The notes: generated by a model from the sequence alone, not told the origin. Positions 32,116 through 41,011 are shown, counted from the stretch's first letter. The stretch: 64,000 nucleotides of DNA from Actinomycetes bacterium (GCA_025360225.1 JANYCN010000036.1:1-64000), one strand, 5' to 3'. Numbers and translations are program-made.

Positions 32116-33569
32116 CAGCCCTTCAGCGAGATGGGGGAGTCGTACGGCTTCGGTGGCGTGATCGGTACGCCATGGAACGACCCGCGCAGCGCACCGATCC
32201 ACGAGCGACAGCGATCGGTCAGCTGCAGGTCGTCCGTCTGCATGCGGCCGCGCGCGACGATCACGCCGAGGTCAGCGCCCTTGTAGCGATAGTCGCCCGG
32301 AGACGGAACGCGGAGGTAGAAGACCTCGTCCTCGGTCATCAGGTTGTGCCAGTCGTTCGCCGGGCGCACCCACTGGAAGCTGCCATCCGCGGCGAGGCGG
32401 TGAACGCCGGTGCGTGGCGTGACGGTCAGCTGCTCGACCTGGTCGACGGTCTCTTTCACGATCAGCTGGCTCCAGACGTCGTCGGCACCGATCCGCGCCC
32501 ACCGCTCGTTGATCCCCTCGATGTCGATCTCGTAGTCGACGTCGAGGTACTCGAGCAGGTGGAACAGGAACAGGGGCGCGTCCGAGTAGGCGCCAAGGGT
32601 GACGTGCGTGATCGGCGAGAGGCCAGAGACGCGCGGGTTCAGCTCGCCGAGGTAGAGGTTGCCGGTCTCTGTGTCAACCAGGTAGTCGACCTCGAAGAAG
32701 CCCCGGTATCCCTCCTTCGCGAGCCGGTCGCCGAGGCGGCGGGTCATCGCTCCTGCCTGCTCGCGCTGCGCGTCGGACAGCACCTCGGGATAGAGGTCGT
32801 TGCCGCACCAGCCGCCCTTGTACGGGGTCAGCTCGGGGTGTCCGATGAGCGACGCGACGTACGGTCCGACGATCGTACCGTGTCGCGTGATCACCGCCTC
32901 GACGCAGACCTCGTACGGGCGGATGCGGCGCATCACCTTCAGATCCTGGGAGCCGAGGTCGTCGGCGTCCTTCTCCCAGTCGGCCTGCGTGCGGATGAAG
33001 AACGTCGTGCGTCCCGAGTCGCCGTATGGTGTCTGCACGACCAGGTCCTCACCGAGGTCGGCCGCGCGCGCGAGCGTCATCAGCTCCTCGTACGTCGTTG
33101 CGCGTCCGAGGGTGTTCGGCGCGCTTGGCACGCCGGCGTCGTTGCCGATCTCCGTCGTCACGATCTTCGAGTCGAGGCGCTTTCGCAGCGCCGCCGGCGG
33201 GTGGATGATCTCGAGCCCGATTGCCGCCGCCATCCGCTCGGTCTCCTCGTCGAACATCACGAACGCGGCCTTCCCGCCTGGCCCGTGGTGGTCGACGAAG
33301 TCGGCGACCTCCTTGTGGCCGAGAAGGTAGTTGCAGATCTCCTCAACGGACTGGAACTCGCGGTACGGACGCTCCCGCGGCACGAACACGCGCGGGTGAT
33401 GCGTCTGGAACGAGTCGAAGTAGTTGACGTAGTACAGGTTGCGGACCCACCGGTCGAGCCCGAGCAGGTTGAACGCCGTCGGCGAGACGAAGTGAATTGG
33501 GGTCGTGTTCGTGCGGAAGAACGCACGGACCTCCGCCATTCCGCGCAGCACGGGCCTCGTCGCAGTCAT
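32115..33569 (-). CDS. ATP-grasp ligase (biotin carboxylase/D-Ala-D-Ala ligase-like fold)
   Basis: This 484-residue ATP-grasp protein is of no named family I can place. The core shows AAFVMFDEETERMAAAIGL, the D-loop-like RKRLDSKIVTTEIGNDAGVP, VVQTPYGDSGRTTFFI (glycine-rich ATP loop), the metal/ATP site GFFEVDYLV and LGELNPRVSG with the Glu-x-Asn-Pro-Arg signature. ATP-grasp enzymes join a carboxylate to an amine or similar nucleophile. The C-terminal ~120 residues (after LLEYLDVDYEIDIEG) are an extra domain with no match I know. It overlaps the C45-type gene downstream and lies 70 bases after the NCS1 permease remnant. Confidence 0.8.
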   Translation of the reverse strand: MTATRPVLRGMAEVRAFFRTNTTPIHFVSPTAFNLLGLDRWVRNLYYVNYFDSFQTHHPRVFVPRERPYREFQSVEEICNYLLGHKEVADFVDHHGPGGKAAFVMFDEETERMAAAIGLEIIHPPAALRKRLDSKIVTTEIGNDAGVPSAPNTLGRATTYEELMTLARAADLGEDLVVQTPYGDSGRTTFFIRTQADWEKDADDLGSQDLKVMRRIRPYEVCVEAVITRHGTIVGPYVASLIGHPELTPYKGGWCGNDLYPEVLSDAQREQAGAMTRRLGDRLAKEGYRGFFEVDYLVDTETGNLYLGELNPRVSGLSPITHVTLGAYSDAPLFLFHLLEYLDVDYEIDIEGINERWARIGADDVWSQLIVKETVDQVEQLTVTPRTGVHRLAADGSFQWVRPANDWHNLMTEDEVFYLRVPSPGDYRYKGADLGVIVARGRMQTDDLQLTDRCRSWIGALRGSFHGVPITPPKPYDSPISLKG

Positions 33570-33639
33570 GCGGAGATCATTGCGCGAAAGGGGCCGCGCC
33601 GCAACCCGCGGTCGCGGCCCCCTCTCGCAATCCGATGCG

Positions 33640-35085
33640 TCAGTCGCCGTTCGCGGCCGCGAGCTCGGCGGTCTCGCTCTTCACAGCGCGATAGGCCCAC
33701 GGGACGTAGATCGCGAGCGCGACGATCGGCCCCGTCGCCCAGCTCGTGTCGGTCCCTTCGAGCAGGTGTCTGGCGATCCACCCGGTGGCCGCTGGCGTGC
33801 CGATCGTGAGGAGCGCAGTGCCTACGCCCGCGGTCAACGCGACCCAGGCCGCCACCCGAGAGCCCTTGAAACCCGAGAACGGACTGGCCGAACCACCGTG
33901 CGCCTCGTGCGGGCGGACGTACCACTTGCGCCACCAGAGGTCGACGAGCCAGATCGCCCCGAACGGCCCGACCCAGGCGATCGAGAGGACGATGTAGGAG
34001 TTGAGCTTCGCGAGGAAGGTGCCTGCGTCGTCGATGATCAGCACGTAGACGAGGCCGGCGATCGCGAGCGCGCCGTCGACCAGCGTGGCCTGCCAGCGCT
34101 TCAGCGGTAGGCCCATGGCCTGCGCCGCGAGGCCGGCGGAGTACAGCGTGAGCGCGTTGTTCGAGATCGATCCACCGATCGCCGCGATGATCCAGACGAC
34201 GAACACCCAGTGCGGCATCAACGCCTTCGTGCCAGCGATCGGGTCGAAGATCGCGTTCGTCGAGCGTGATGCGAGCATCACACCGACGAGCCCGAGGAAG
34301 CCCGCGGCGAGGGCTGAGCCGCCGAACACCTGCCAGAAGATCGACCGCGACTGCGTGCTTGTTGGGAGGTAGCGCGGGTAGTCGAGCGCGACGATCATGT
34401 ACGAGTAGCCGCCGGCCCACGCGATCCCCATGCCGACCGACAGCATCTCGATCGTCGTCTTCGTATCGAGACCTTCGCCGAGGTGTTAGCCCCACTTCAC
34501 GTCGCCGACGATGCTGAAGAACATCAGGACGGCGCCCACGCTGAGGGCCACGGTGAAGAACTTCTGGACGACCATCATGGTCGCGTGACCGAGCAGCGGC
34601 AGCAGGATGCAGAGCCCGTAGACGATGATCAGGGAGACCGTCGTTTGCGCCCTGCCGGTGGAGTGCCACCCAAGCTCGTCGAACACCGCGTTCAGCGCAA
34701 ACACGCCGACGGCAACGTCGATGATCTCGTAGATGATGCCGACAGCCCAACCGAGCAGCGCGTTGATCGGCTCGCCCTGAACGCCGAACGTCGCGCGGAT
34801 GCCGATGTGCGTCGGCATGCCGGAACGCGCACCGGCGATCGAGCCGAGAGCGACGGGTACGTAGCTCAGCGCCCCCCCGACGAAGGTCACGACAACTGCC
34901 ACCCAGAGCGGCAGGCCGAGGCTGTAGATGAGCAGCCCGAGCAGCAGGTTGAACGGGTACATGCTCGAGCCGAACCAGAAGACGCCGAGCTGACGCACGT
35001 TCATCGTTCGGGCGTTCTCCGGGACGAACTAGATCCCCCGCTGCTCAACTGCAAAGGTACGGTTGTCGTTGTCGAGCGATGCCAC
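33640..35085 (-). pseudogene. NCS1-family nucleobase/allantoin-type permease, two in-frame stops
   Basis: The full frame, GTG 35085 to the stop at 33640, encodes about 481 codons of an NCS1 permease (VEQRGI, then FVPENARTMNVRQLGVFWFG, RATFGVQGEPINALLGW, GGYSYMIVALDYPRYLP, SNNALTLYSAGL, WVGPFGAIWLVDLW). It is interrupted by TAG at 35029-35031 (where relatives have Glu or Asp in GI-x-FVPE) and by TAA at 34486-34488, after VGDVKWG and before HLGEGLDTKTTIE. Both pieces between the stops are otherwise well conserved, so decay is recent. It lies between the deacetylase and ATP-grasp genes and probably once served that pathway. Confidence 0.88.
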
Positions 35086-35131
35086 CCAGGCCTCCCAGCC
35101 CCGCGTTTCAGAAACGACAGACGTGGAAATC

Positions 35132-36010
35132 CTACGGCAGGTAGGGTCCAAGCGTCAAATCGGGGATGTCCGGCTCGCGCTCGGGGATGTCGGGGTGCGC
35201 CAGGGTCGCCGTCGCGATCTCACCGAGCGGCGCGATCCAGACGTCGCCGCAGGCACGCGCGTGGTCGATCATCTGCCGCACGACCTCGGCACGTGAGGCG
35301 CGTCCAGACAGGAACGGGTGCATCGTGCCGACGACGAGGCCGCCCTCCTTGCGCTGTGCGTCGAGCTCGCTGCGCCACAGCTCGAACACCTTCGACGCCG
35401 GCTCGATGCTGGCACCGATGTTCGGGTCGGGCAGGAAGCCGTACTGCTCCCAGTCGTCGAGCGACCAGTGCGGCGGCAGCTCCGCCATCCGGTGTCCCTT
35501 CACCTTCAACACGTATGGCCGGTCGTCGTCCATCAGGGAGGAGTCGTACTGGAAGCGGTACTCGGCGAGCAGGTCGAGCGTGTGCCAGCTCGCCTGCCAC
35601 CAGGCCGCGCGGTGCCCGACGACGTCGACGCCCTGCGCCTGCAGCGTCTCGAGCGCCCGCTCGAAGTCGCGGCGCTCCTCGTCGGGCGCCATCGTCGGCG
35701 GCGGGTAGTGCAGGTCGGAGTGGTGTCCGACCTCGTGCCCCGCCTCGAGGATCGAGGCGATCAGCTGCGGGTAGCGCCGCGCTGTCCAGCCGGGCACGAA
35801 GAACGTGCCGCGTACCCTCTCCTCGGCGAGGATGCGCATGATCCTCGGCACGCCGACCTTCGGCCCGAACGCCTGGTGGGTCATCGCCATCGCGTCGTTC
35901 CAGCCCGACGGCTTGACCATCAGCACGCCGGTCTCCGCGTCGACGTCGAAGGTGAGCGAGAGCGCGGCGCGCATCCCGGCTGGGAAGGCGGGGGACGGGA
36001 TGCCGGTCAC
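35132..36010 (-). CDS. Polysaccharide deacetylase family protein (PuuE-like group)
   Basis: This 292-residue NodB-type deacetylase has LSLTFDVDAETGVL with the Asp pair near the N-terminus, GTFFVPGWTARRYP, EVGHHSDLHYPPP carrying the HSDLH metal motif, VVGHRAAWWQASWHTLDLL, YDSSLMDDDRPY and GTMHPFLSGRASR. No signal peptide is present, so it acts in the cytosol. That favours the metabolic branch (allantoinase PuuE or related amidases) over cell-wall chitin or peptidoglycan deacetylases. It overlaps the upstream SDR gene by 4 bp and precedes the broken NCS1 permease by 46 bases. Confidence 0.85.
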   Translation of the reverse strand: MTGIPSPAFPAGMRAALSLTFDVDAETGVLMVKPSGWNDAMAMTHQAFGPKVGVPRIMRILAEERVRGTFFVPGWTARRYPQLIASILEAGHEVGHHSDLHYPPPTMAPDEERRDFERALETLQAQGVDVVGHRAAWWQASWHTLDLLAEYRFQYDSSLMDDDRPYVLKVKGHRMAELPPHWSLDDWEQYGFLPDPNIGASIEPASKVFELWRSELDAQRKEGGLVVGTMHPFLSGRASRAEVVRQMIDHARACGDVWIAPLGEIATATLAHPDIPEREPDIPDLTLGPYLP

Positions 36011-36762
36011 GTGAGCGATCCTCCGTTCGGGCTCAGGACCTGGCCGACGAGCGCGCCGGCAGGCTCGGACAGCAAGAACGCCGCGGTGGCGGCGATGTCC
36101 TCGGGGCGGCCGATCCGCCCGAGCGGATGATCCTTGGCGTAGACGCCGACCATCTCGTCATAGGTGATGCCTGCGGCGTCGGCGTCGACCTGCAGCTGCG
36201 GTGTCGCCGTCACGCCTGGCGCGATCGCGTTGATCGCGATCCCGCGCGGGCCGAGATCGCGGCAGGCAGAGCGCACGAGCGTGACGATCCCACCCTTGCT
36301 CGCCGTGTACGCCGCAGCTTCCGGCCAGCCTGACAGCCCCCACTCCGACGCGATGCAGACGATCCGCCCGTAGCCACCCGCGACCATGCCCGCGGCCGCG
36401 GCCTGCACGACCCACAGCGCGCCCTGCAGGTTGACGCGAAGCGTGCGCTCCCAGTCGGCGTCGGTCTCCTCGAGGAACGGCGCCATCGTCATGAAGGCGT
36501 GGTTCGCGACCGCGAGCTCCACCGTGCCGAGCTCGGCTGCCGCCCGGGCGAACCCGGCGTGCACGGCGGCGCGATCGGAGCAGTCGAACGGGACCGCGAG
36601 GCCACCGATCGCGCTCGCGGTCGCCTCCGCGGTTGCCGCGTCGAGGTCGTTCACGGCGACCCGCGCGCCCTCATCTGCGAGCCGCTCGGCGATCGCTCTC
36701 CCGATCCCCTGGCCGGCGCCGGTGACGAGCGCGACGCGCCCTGCAATCCCCTCGAGCCGCAT
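36007..36762 (-). CDS. Short-chain dehydrogenase/reductase
   Basis: This 251-residue classical SDR has the cofactor motif VTGAGQGIGRAIAERL (about residues 12-27), NDLDAATAEA suggesting NAD preference through the acidic residue after strand 2, and the catalytic triad in CIASEWGLSGWPEAAAYTASKGG (Ser, Tyr-x-x-x-Lys). The C-terminus is GQVLSPNGG. Substrate is unknown. It shares its start/stop junctions with the second SDR (upstream) and the deacetylase (downstream), so all three are translated from one message. Confidence 0.88.
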   Translation of the reverse strand: MRLEGIAGRVALVTGAGQGIGRAIAERLADEGARVAVNDLDAATAEATASAIGGLAVPFDCSDRAAVHAGFARAAAELGTVELAVANHAFMTMAPFLEETDADWERTLRVNLQGALWVVQAAAAGMVAGGYGRIVCIASEWGLSGWPEAAAYTASKGGIVTLVRSACRDLGPRGIAINAIAPGVTATPQLQVDADAAGITYDEMVGVYAKDHPLGRIGRPEDIAATAAFLLSEPAGALVGQVLSPNGGSLT

Positions 36763-37445
36763 CAGATCACCGCCCCGGCGTTCGGCGAGATGACCTGGCC
36801 CACAAGGTTGTGCTGCTCCACCGCGAGGGCGAACGTGACGGCGGCGGCGATCTCCTGCGGTGTCACGAGGCGTTGCAGGACGAGCGAGGCGATGTAGGCC
36901 GGATCGCGCATCTCGGTCGTCATCAGCGGCGTGTCCGTCGGGCCCGGGGCAACGCAGTTGATCCGGATGCCCGACGGTGCGAGCTCGAGCGCGAGCGTCT
37001 TCGTGAGGGCGTGGATCGCGCCCTTGCAGAGGGCGTAGTGGATCGCGTCACCGTCGCCGCAGAGCGCGAGCTCCGAGCCGATCGTGCAGATCGCGCCGGC
37101 GCGGCGTGGAGCCATCCGAGCGATCGCTGCGCGCAGCACGTTTCGGGTGCCGGTCACGTGGACGGCGATCATGCGCGCGACCCGCGACTCATCGAGCTCG
37201 AGCAGTGGCACGCGCTCGTAGTAGCCGGCGGCGGTCACCAGGCGGTCGATCGGCCCGAGCTCGGCCTCGATCTGTGCGATCGCGGCCTCGACCGCGGAGG
37301 CGTCGGAGACGTCCGCGACGAGGCCGAGGTCGCACCTCGCCGGGCGGAGATCGATGCCGGCGACCTGGTCACCAGCGGCCTGTAGTCGGGCAACGCAGGC
37401 TGCCCCGATGCCCGATCCCGCACCCGTCACGACGGCGATTCCCAT
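36762..37445 (-). CDS. Short-chain dehydrogenase/reductase, first gene of the minus cluster
   Basis: This 227-residue SDR has VTGAGSGIGAACVARL at the N-terminus, DLRPARCDL after strand 2 and the catalytic region CTIGSELALCGDGDAIHYALCKGA (Ser and Tyr-x-x-x-Lys). It ends GQVISPNAGAVI, close to the ending of the next SDR, so the two are probably old duplicates. ATG 37445 is chosen over 37493 because the fold begins there and TACGAT lies 7 bases upstream. It leads the run of six minus-strand genes to 31123 and diverges from the APC permease. Confidence 0.88.
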   Translation of the reverse strand: MGIAVVTGAGSGIGAACVARLQAAGDQVAGIDLRPARCDLGLVADVSDASAVEAAIAQIEAELGPIDRLVTAAGYYERVPLLELDESRVARMIAVHVTGTRNVLRAAIARMAPRRAGAICTIGSELALCGDGDAIHYALCKGAIHALTKTLALELAPSGIRINCVAPGPTDTPLMTTEMRDPAYIASLVLQRLVTPQEIAAAVTFALAVEQHNLVGQVISPNAGAVI

Positions 37446-37452
37446 GTTGGCG

Positions 37453-37458
37453 ATCGTA
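37453..37458 (-). promoter_or_regulatory. -10 element of the SDR-led minus cluster (leaderless type)
   Basis: TACGAT on the minus strand ends 7 bases before the ATG at 37445. Confidence 0.5.
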
Positions 37459-37481
37459 GCGGAGCGAACGACTTTGCGAAA

Positions 37482-37500
37482 AGGTCTTGACACCAGACCT
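37482..37500. promoter_or_regulatory. Operator-like inverted repeat between divergent genes
   Basis: AGGTCT (37482-37487) and AGACCT (37495-37500) form a perfect 6-bp inverted repeat with a 7-base spacer. The palindrome covers the -35 hexamer of the APC permease promoter, so a bound protein would block it. It is also about 24-40 bases upstream of the divergent minus-strand -10. Confidence 0.55.
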
Positions 37501-37516
37501 CTAAGGCCGTTCTATA
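37487..37516 (+). promoter_or_regulatory. Sigma-70-type promoter of the APC permease gene
   Basis: TTGACA (37487-37492) is followed after 18 bases by TCTATA (37511-37516). A GAAGGAG ribosome-binding site lies about 12-18 bases before the GTG at 37568. This is one of the few consensus -35/-10 promoters in the window and contrasts with the -10-only sites. Confidence 0.65.
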
Positions 37517-37567
37517 TAGGCAGCCTCCCCCGGGAAGGGCGGCGCGGGTAGGAAGGAGAGCAATCAC

Positions 37568-39055
37568 GTGAGTTCGGCATCTGCTCCCGTCGAGGGGACA
37601 CTCTCGCGCGAGACGAACTGGTGGGGAGCGTTCGTGATCGGCCTCGCCGGCACGATCCTCGTCCTCGGCCTCGTCGGCTACGCGCTCGTCGCCCTCGGCG
37701 GCTTCGCGATCGTCCTCTTCCTCCTCCTGACCGCCGTCGGCGTGTTCCTCTGCTTCTGCCTCGCAGAGCTCGCCGCGGCCTTCCCCGAGCGCGCCGGCGG
37801 CCTGCCGTCGTATGCCTTCGAGACGTTCAAGCCGATGGGCGAGACCTTCGCACGCCACGTCGGTGGCCTCAGCTCGTGGGCGTACTGGCTCGGCTGGTTC
37901 ACCGTCGCACCGATCAACGCGCTGCTCGCCGCGCTGTACCTGAACTCGCTCTTCAGCATCCCGGACGGCAGGACCTGGGGTCCGATCAGCACCAACTTCG
38001 GTGCGCCGGTCACGACCGGCGCGTTCGCGACCGGCGTCGTGATCCTGATCGTCATGTTCATCCCGTGCTGGCTCGGGATCCGCCTTGGCGCGACCTTCGC
38101 GTCGATCCTCGGCGTCGTGTCGATGGTGCCGCTGATCATGCTGATTCTCCTCCCGCTCGCGAAGCCGAGCACGATCGACTTCAGCCGCCTCGACGGGCTC
38201 GGCCTGCCGGAAGGCGTGACGGGGAGCTGGCAGATGGTGCTCGGCTGGGCGTTCATCTTCACCTGGAGCGTCTGGGCGATGGAGGCGGCGGCCTGCTACA
38301 TCGGCGAGTGCCGCGACCCCGCCCGCGACGCGAAGATCGCGATGACCGTCGAGGGCCTTTTCGGGATGTTCGTCTACGGCGCGCTGCCGATCATGCTGCT
38401 ATCGGTGCTCGGCGTTAAGGGTCTCGCCGACCTTAAGACCCCCGGGGACGCGAACGTGATCTTCCAGGGCTACGTGAACGCGATCTTCGGCACGAACGAG
38501 TTCTGGAAGTGGTTCGTCGGCCTTGCGCTCTCGATCGCGCTGATCCTGTCCGTTCTGAACGCGATCATGGGCGCCTCGCGCGGCCTGTGGCAGAACGCTC
38601 ACGACGGCATCCTCCCGCGCTGGTTCGGCAAGACGAACCGCCACGGCGCGCCGTCGACGGCGATGCTGCTCAGCCTCGTCCTCTCGATCGTCGTCCTGAT
38701 GGTCGGCTCCGCGCTGCAGATCTACATCTTCTCAAACATGGGCTACCTGTTCGCCCTGAGCGTCTCGATGATCGGCTACGGCATCTTCCGGGCCCGTCGC
38801 GGCGACATGGAGCGGCCGCTGAAGATGCCCGCGTGGATGGGTCCGACGGCGATCCTCCTCGGTGTCCTCGGGCTCTTGCTGTGGGTAATCGGCGGCTACT
38901 ACGCCGCCGATTACGCGGTCGGCGCCGGGTTCCGCTGGCTCTACTGGGTCGGGCTCCTGCTGCTCGCGCTCTACGTGCCGCTCGTCTTCTGGCGCCGAAT
39001 GGAGGACCGGTCGATGGGCACGACCGAGTACTCCCGCTCCGCGGCGGGCGACTGA
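37568..39055 (+). CDS. APC-family amino-acid/polyamine permease
   Basis: This 495-residue integral membrane transporter of the amino acid-polyamine-organocation superfamily has about twelve to fourteen hydrophobic segments. The N-terminal landmarks are SRETNWWGAFVIGLAGTILVLG and CLAELAAAFPERAGGLPSYA, the conserved helix-1/helix-2 region. Later, WAMEAAACYIGECRDPARDAKIAM and the loop ILPRWFGKTNRHGAPSTAM match the family. Substrate is unresolved. It has a strong promoter under an operator-like palindrome, and a Usp gene follows after 4 bases. Confidence 0.87.
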   Translation: MSSASAPVEGTLSRETNWWGAFVIGLAGTILVLGLVGYALVALGGFAIVLFLLLTAVGVFLCFCLAELAAAFPERAGGLPSYAFETFKPMGETFARHVGGLSSWAYWLGWFTVAPINALLAALYLNSLFSIPDGRTWGPISTNFGAPVTTGAFATGVVILIVMFIPCWLGIRLGATFASILGVVSMVPLIMLILLPLAKPSTIDFSRLDGLGLPEGVTGSWQMVLGWAFIFTWSVWAMEAAACYIGECRDPARDAKIAMTVEGLFGMFVYGALPIMLLSVLGVKGLADLKTPGDANVIFQGYVNAIFGTNEFWKWFVGLALSIALILSVLNAIMGASRGLWQNAHDGILPRWFGKTNRHGAPSTAMLLSLVLSIVVLMVGSALQIYIFSNMGYLFALSVSMIGYGIFRARRGDMERPLKMPAWMGPTAILLGVLGLLLWVIGGYYAADYAVGAGFRWLYWVGLLLLALYVPLVFWRRMEDRSMGTTEYSRSAAGD

Positions 39056-39059
39056 CCGC

Positions 39060-39548
39060 GTGTTCGGTCGGCGAGCTCGGAAGAGCTTCGACGCGCAGCC
39101 CACGGCTCCCTGCGAGGTGCTCCTGGCCTCGGACGGACGACGGGACTTCACGAAGGGGGCGGTCGCCGAGGCGGCCGCCCTCGCCGTGTCCGGCCCGGTC
39201 GCGGTGCTGACGATCGCCAAGATCTACGGGACGGCGTACGGCATCCCAAACCCTGGCCTCCTGCCGTCGAAGGAGGAGGTGAAGGAGCGCCAGGACTGGA
39301 TCGAGCGGGCCGTCGTCGCGCTCCGCAAGAGGGGCGTCGAGGCGGATGGTCAGCTCGCGGCGACGCGGAAGCCCGTCGGCCAGATCATCCGCGTCGCCCG
39401 GGCGCGCGCCGTTCGCTACGTCGTGATCGACGCGTCGCCGGGCACGGGCCTGCGGGGGTTCGTCGAGGGCGACGTCGGCAAGACGGTCGCACGCAAGCTA
39501 CGGTCCTCGGGGATCGAGGTCCGGGTCATCTCGACGGAAGCGCGCTGA
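39060..39548 (+). CDS. Universal stress protein (UspA)-like
   Basis: This 162-residue cytosolic protein has a UspA-like alpha/beta fold: CEVLLASDGRRDFTKGAVAEAA at the start, VLTIAKIYG, a charged helix and VRYVVIDASPGTGLRGFVEGDVGKTVARKL, where the glycine-rich turn replaces the usual GxxGS. Usp domains often accompany transporters, and this one follows the APC permease after 4 bases, so a regulatory role on the permease is plausible. The 3' end overlaps the convergent amidase by 23 bp. Confidence 0.75.
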   Translation: MFGRRARKSFDAQPTAPCEVLLASDGRRDFTKGAVAEAAALAVSGPVAVLTIAKIYGTAYGIPNPGLLPSKEEVKERQDWIERAVVALRKRGVEADGQLAATRKPVGQIIRVARARAVRYVVIDASPGTGLRGFVEGDVGKTVARKLRSSGIEVRVISTEAR

Positions 39549-40926
39549 ACCCGACGGCCTGCTCGATCGCCTCACCGACCGCGAGCACCGACATGTCGGC
39601 GGCGCGCAGTCCGAGCACCTGCAGCGACACCGGGAGACCGTCGTCGGCGAGGCCGATCGGGAGCGCGAGTGCCGGCAGGCCGGCGAGGTTCGCGTCGGGC
39701 AGGTACGGCACCCAGTCGAGCCATAGCGGGTCGATCGGCTCGCCGCCGACCGTCTCGGGGAAGCGCCGCCCGACCGGGAACGCCGTGCAGCCGAGCGTCG
39801 GCGTCAGGACGGCCGTCGCGCCGTGCCAGCGCAGCAACGACACGTACGCCTCGTAGATCGCGTCGCGCGCGAACTGCGCCGTCACGTACTGCTCCGCCGT
39901 GACGGCGCGCCCGAACTCGAGGAAGCCGACCACGCCGGCCGTCAGCTCGTCGTAGCGCTCGGCGTGGTGCGTCGCGTGCTCGACCCAGCCGTCCGCGCTC
40001 GCGATGTACGCCCACGGCTCGATCGAGCGGCCGATCGCCGGCGTGTCATGGACGAGCTCGGCGCCGGCCGACTCGAGAACCGCCAACGTGGTGTCCCACA
40101 CGCGGCGGACGCCGTCGTCGAGCGGCCCGCGCGTGTCACAGACGACGAGGCGCAGGCCGCGAAGCCCGAGCGGCCCGTAGGTCAGCGGCACATCGGCGCT
40201 GTGCGGGTCGCGCACGTCGCGTCCCGCGATCGTCGTGAACAGCAGCCGCGCGTCGGCCACCGTTCGGGCAAGAGGACCGTTTGCAACGAGCGTCTTCCAG
40301 GCGTGTCCGCACGGCTCCCGCGGGATGGCGCCGAACGTCGGCTTGAAGCCGACGACGCCGCAGAACGCCGCCGGGATGCGGATCGACCCGCCGCCGTCGC
40401 CGCCCAACGAGAGCGCCCCCGCGCAGGAGGCGACCGCCGCAGCGGCGCCGCCCGATGACCCTCCCGGGGTTCGCTCGGCGTCCCACGGGTTGCGAGTGAC
40501 ACCGTGCACGGGAGACTCGGTGATGCCCGAGAAGCAGAACTCGGGTGTCGTCGTCGTGGCGAAGATGACCGCGCCGGCCTCCTCCAGACGGATCGTCGCC
40601 TCCGCCGTCTCAGCTGGCACGAAGCCCCGGTTGATCAGCGACCCGGAGGTCGACTCGACGCCCGCGAGCCACTGCGAGTCCTTCGTCGTCACCGGCACGC
40701 CGCAGAGCGGTCCGCCACCGCCGCGGGCGAGCAGCTCGTCGGCGCGTCGTGCGGCGACGCGTGCCCGGTCAGGCACACGGACGGCAAACGGGTTGACGCG
40801 TTCCGAGACGGCGTCCGCTCGCTCCTCGACCGAGGCGAGCGCCTCGACGGCTGAGAGCACGCCGCTGCGCAGCGCCCCTACCAGCTCGGTTGCCGTCATC
40901 GCGAACGGCTGCGTCGTCGTCGCCAC
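39526..40926 (-). CDS. Amidase signature family hydrolase
   Basis: This hydrolase of about 466 residues has the Ser-cisSer-Lys triad of the amidase signature family. Lys lies in GVPVTTKDSQ, the cis-Ser in PGGSSGGAAAA and the nucleophile Ser in GGDGGGSIRIPAAFCGVVGFKP. It cleaves a carboxamide to acid and ammonia or amine; GatA is excluded by context, since there is no gatB or gatC nearby. GTG 40926 is chosen because TACCCT ends 8 bases upstream; ATG 40899 is also possible. It diverges from ettA. Confidence 0.85.
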   Translation of the reverse strand: MATTTQPFAMTATELVGALRSGVLSAVEALASVEERADAVSERVNPFAVRVPDRARVAARRADELLARGGGGPLCGVPVTTKDSQWLAGVESTSGSLINRGFVPAETAEATIRLEEAGAVIFATTTTPEFCFSGITESPVHGVTRNPWDAERTPGGSSGGAAAAVASCAGALSLGGDGGGSIRIPAAFCGVVGFKPTFGAIPREPCGHAWKTLVANGPLARTVADARLLFTTIAGRDVRDPHSADVPLTYGPLGLRGLRLVVCDTRGPLDDGVRRVWDTTLAVLESAGAELVHDTPAIGRSIEPWAYIASADGWVEHATHHAERYDELTAGVVGFLEFGRAVTAEQYVTAQFARDAIYEAYVSLLRWHGATAVLTPTLGCTAFPVGRRFPETVGGEPIDPLWLDWVPYLPDANLAGLPALALPIGLADDGLPVSLQVLGLRAADMSVLAVGEAIEQAVGFSALPSR

Positions 40927-40934
40927 CGATCCCC

Positions 40935-40940
40935 AGGGTA
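40935..40940 (-). promoter_or_regulatory. -10 element of the amidase gene (leaderless type)
   Basis: TACCCT on the minus strand ends 8 bases before the GTG at 40926. This supports that start over ATG 40899. Confidence 0.5.
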
Positions 40941-40999
40941 GCGGCCTGCCGGCCGCCGCCGCCGCCCCTGCGTGCAGCAGCACCGATTCGCCGCGCCGC

Positions 41000-41005
41000 T
41001 ACCCT
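41000..41005 (+). promoter_or_regulatory. -10 element of ettA (leaderless type)
   Basis: TACCCT ends 6 bases before the GTG at 41012. Confidence 0.5.
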
Positions 41006-41011
41006 CCTGGC

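Noticed and set aside
34486-35031. Recoding (stop readthrough) in the NCS1 permease, given the presence of tRNA-Sec
   Set aside because: The stops are TAG and TAA, not TGA, and no SECIS-like hairpin follows; mutation is simpler.
40235-41011. N-terminal 259-codon extension of ettA in the open frame
   Set aside because: It lies antisense to the amidase, is Ser/Pro/Arg-rich shadow sequence, and EttA homologs start at the GTG 41012 position.
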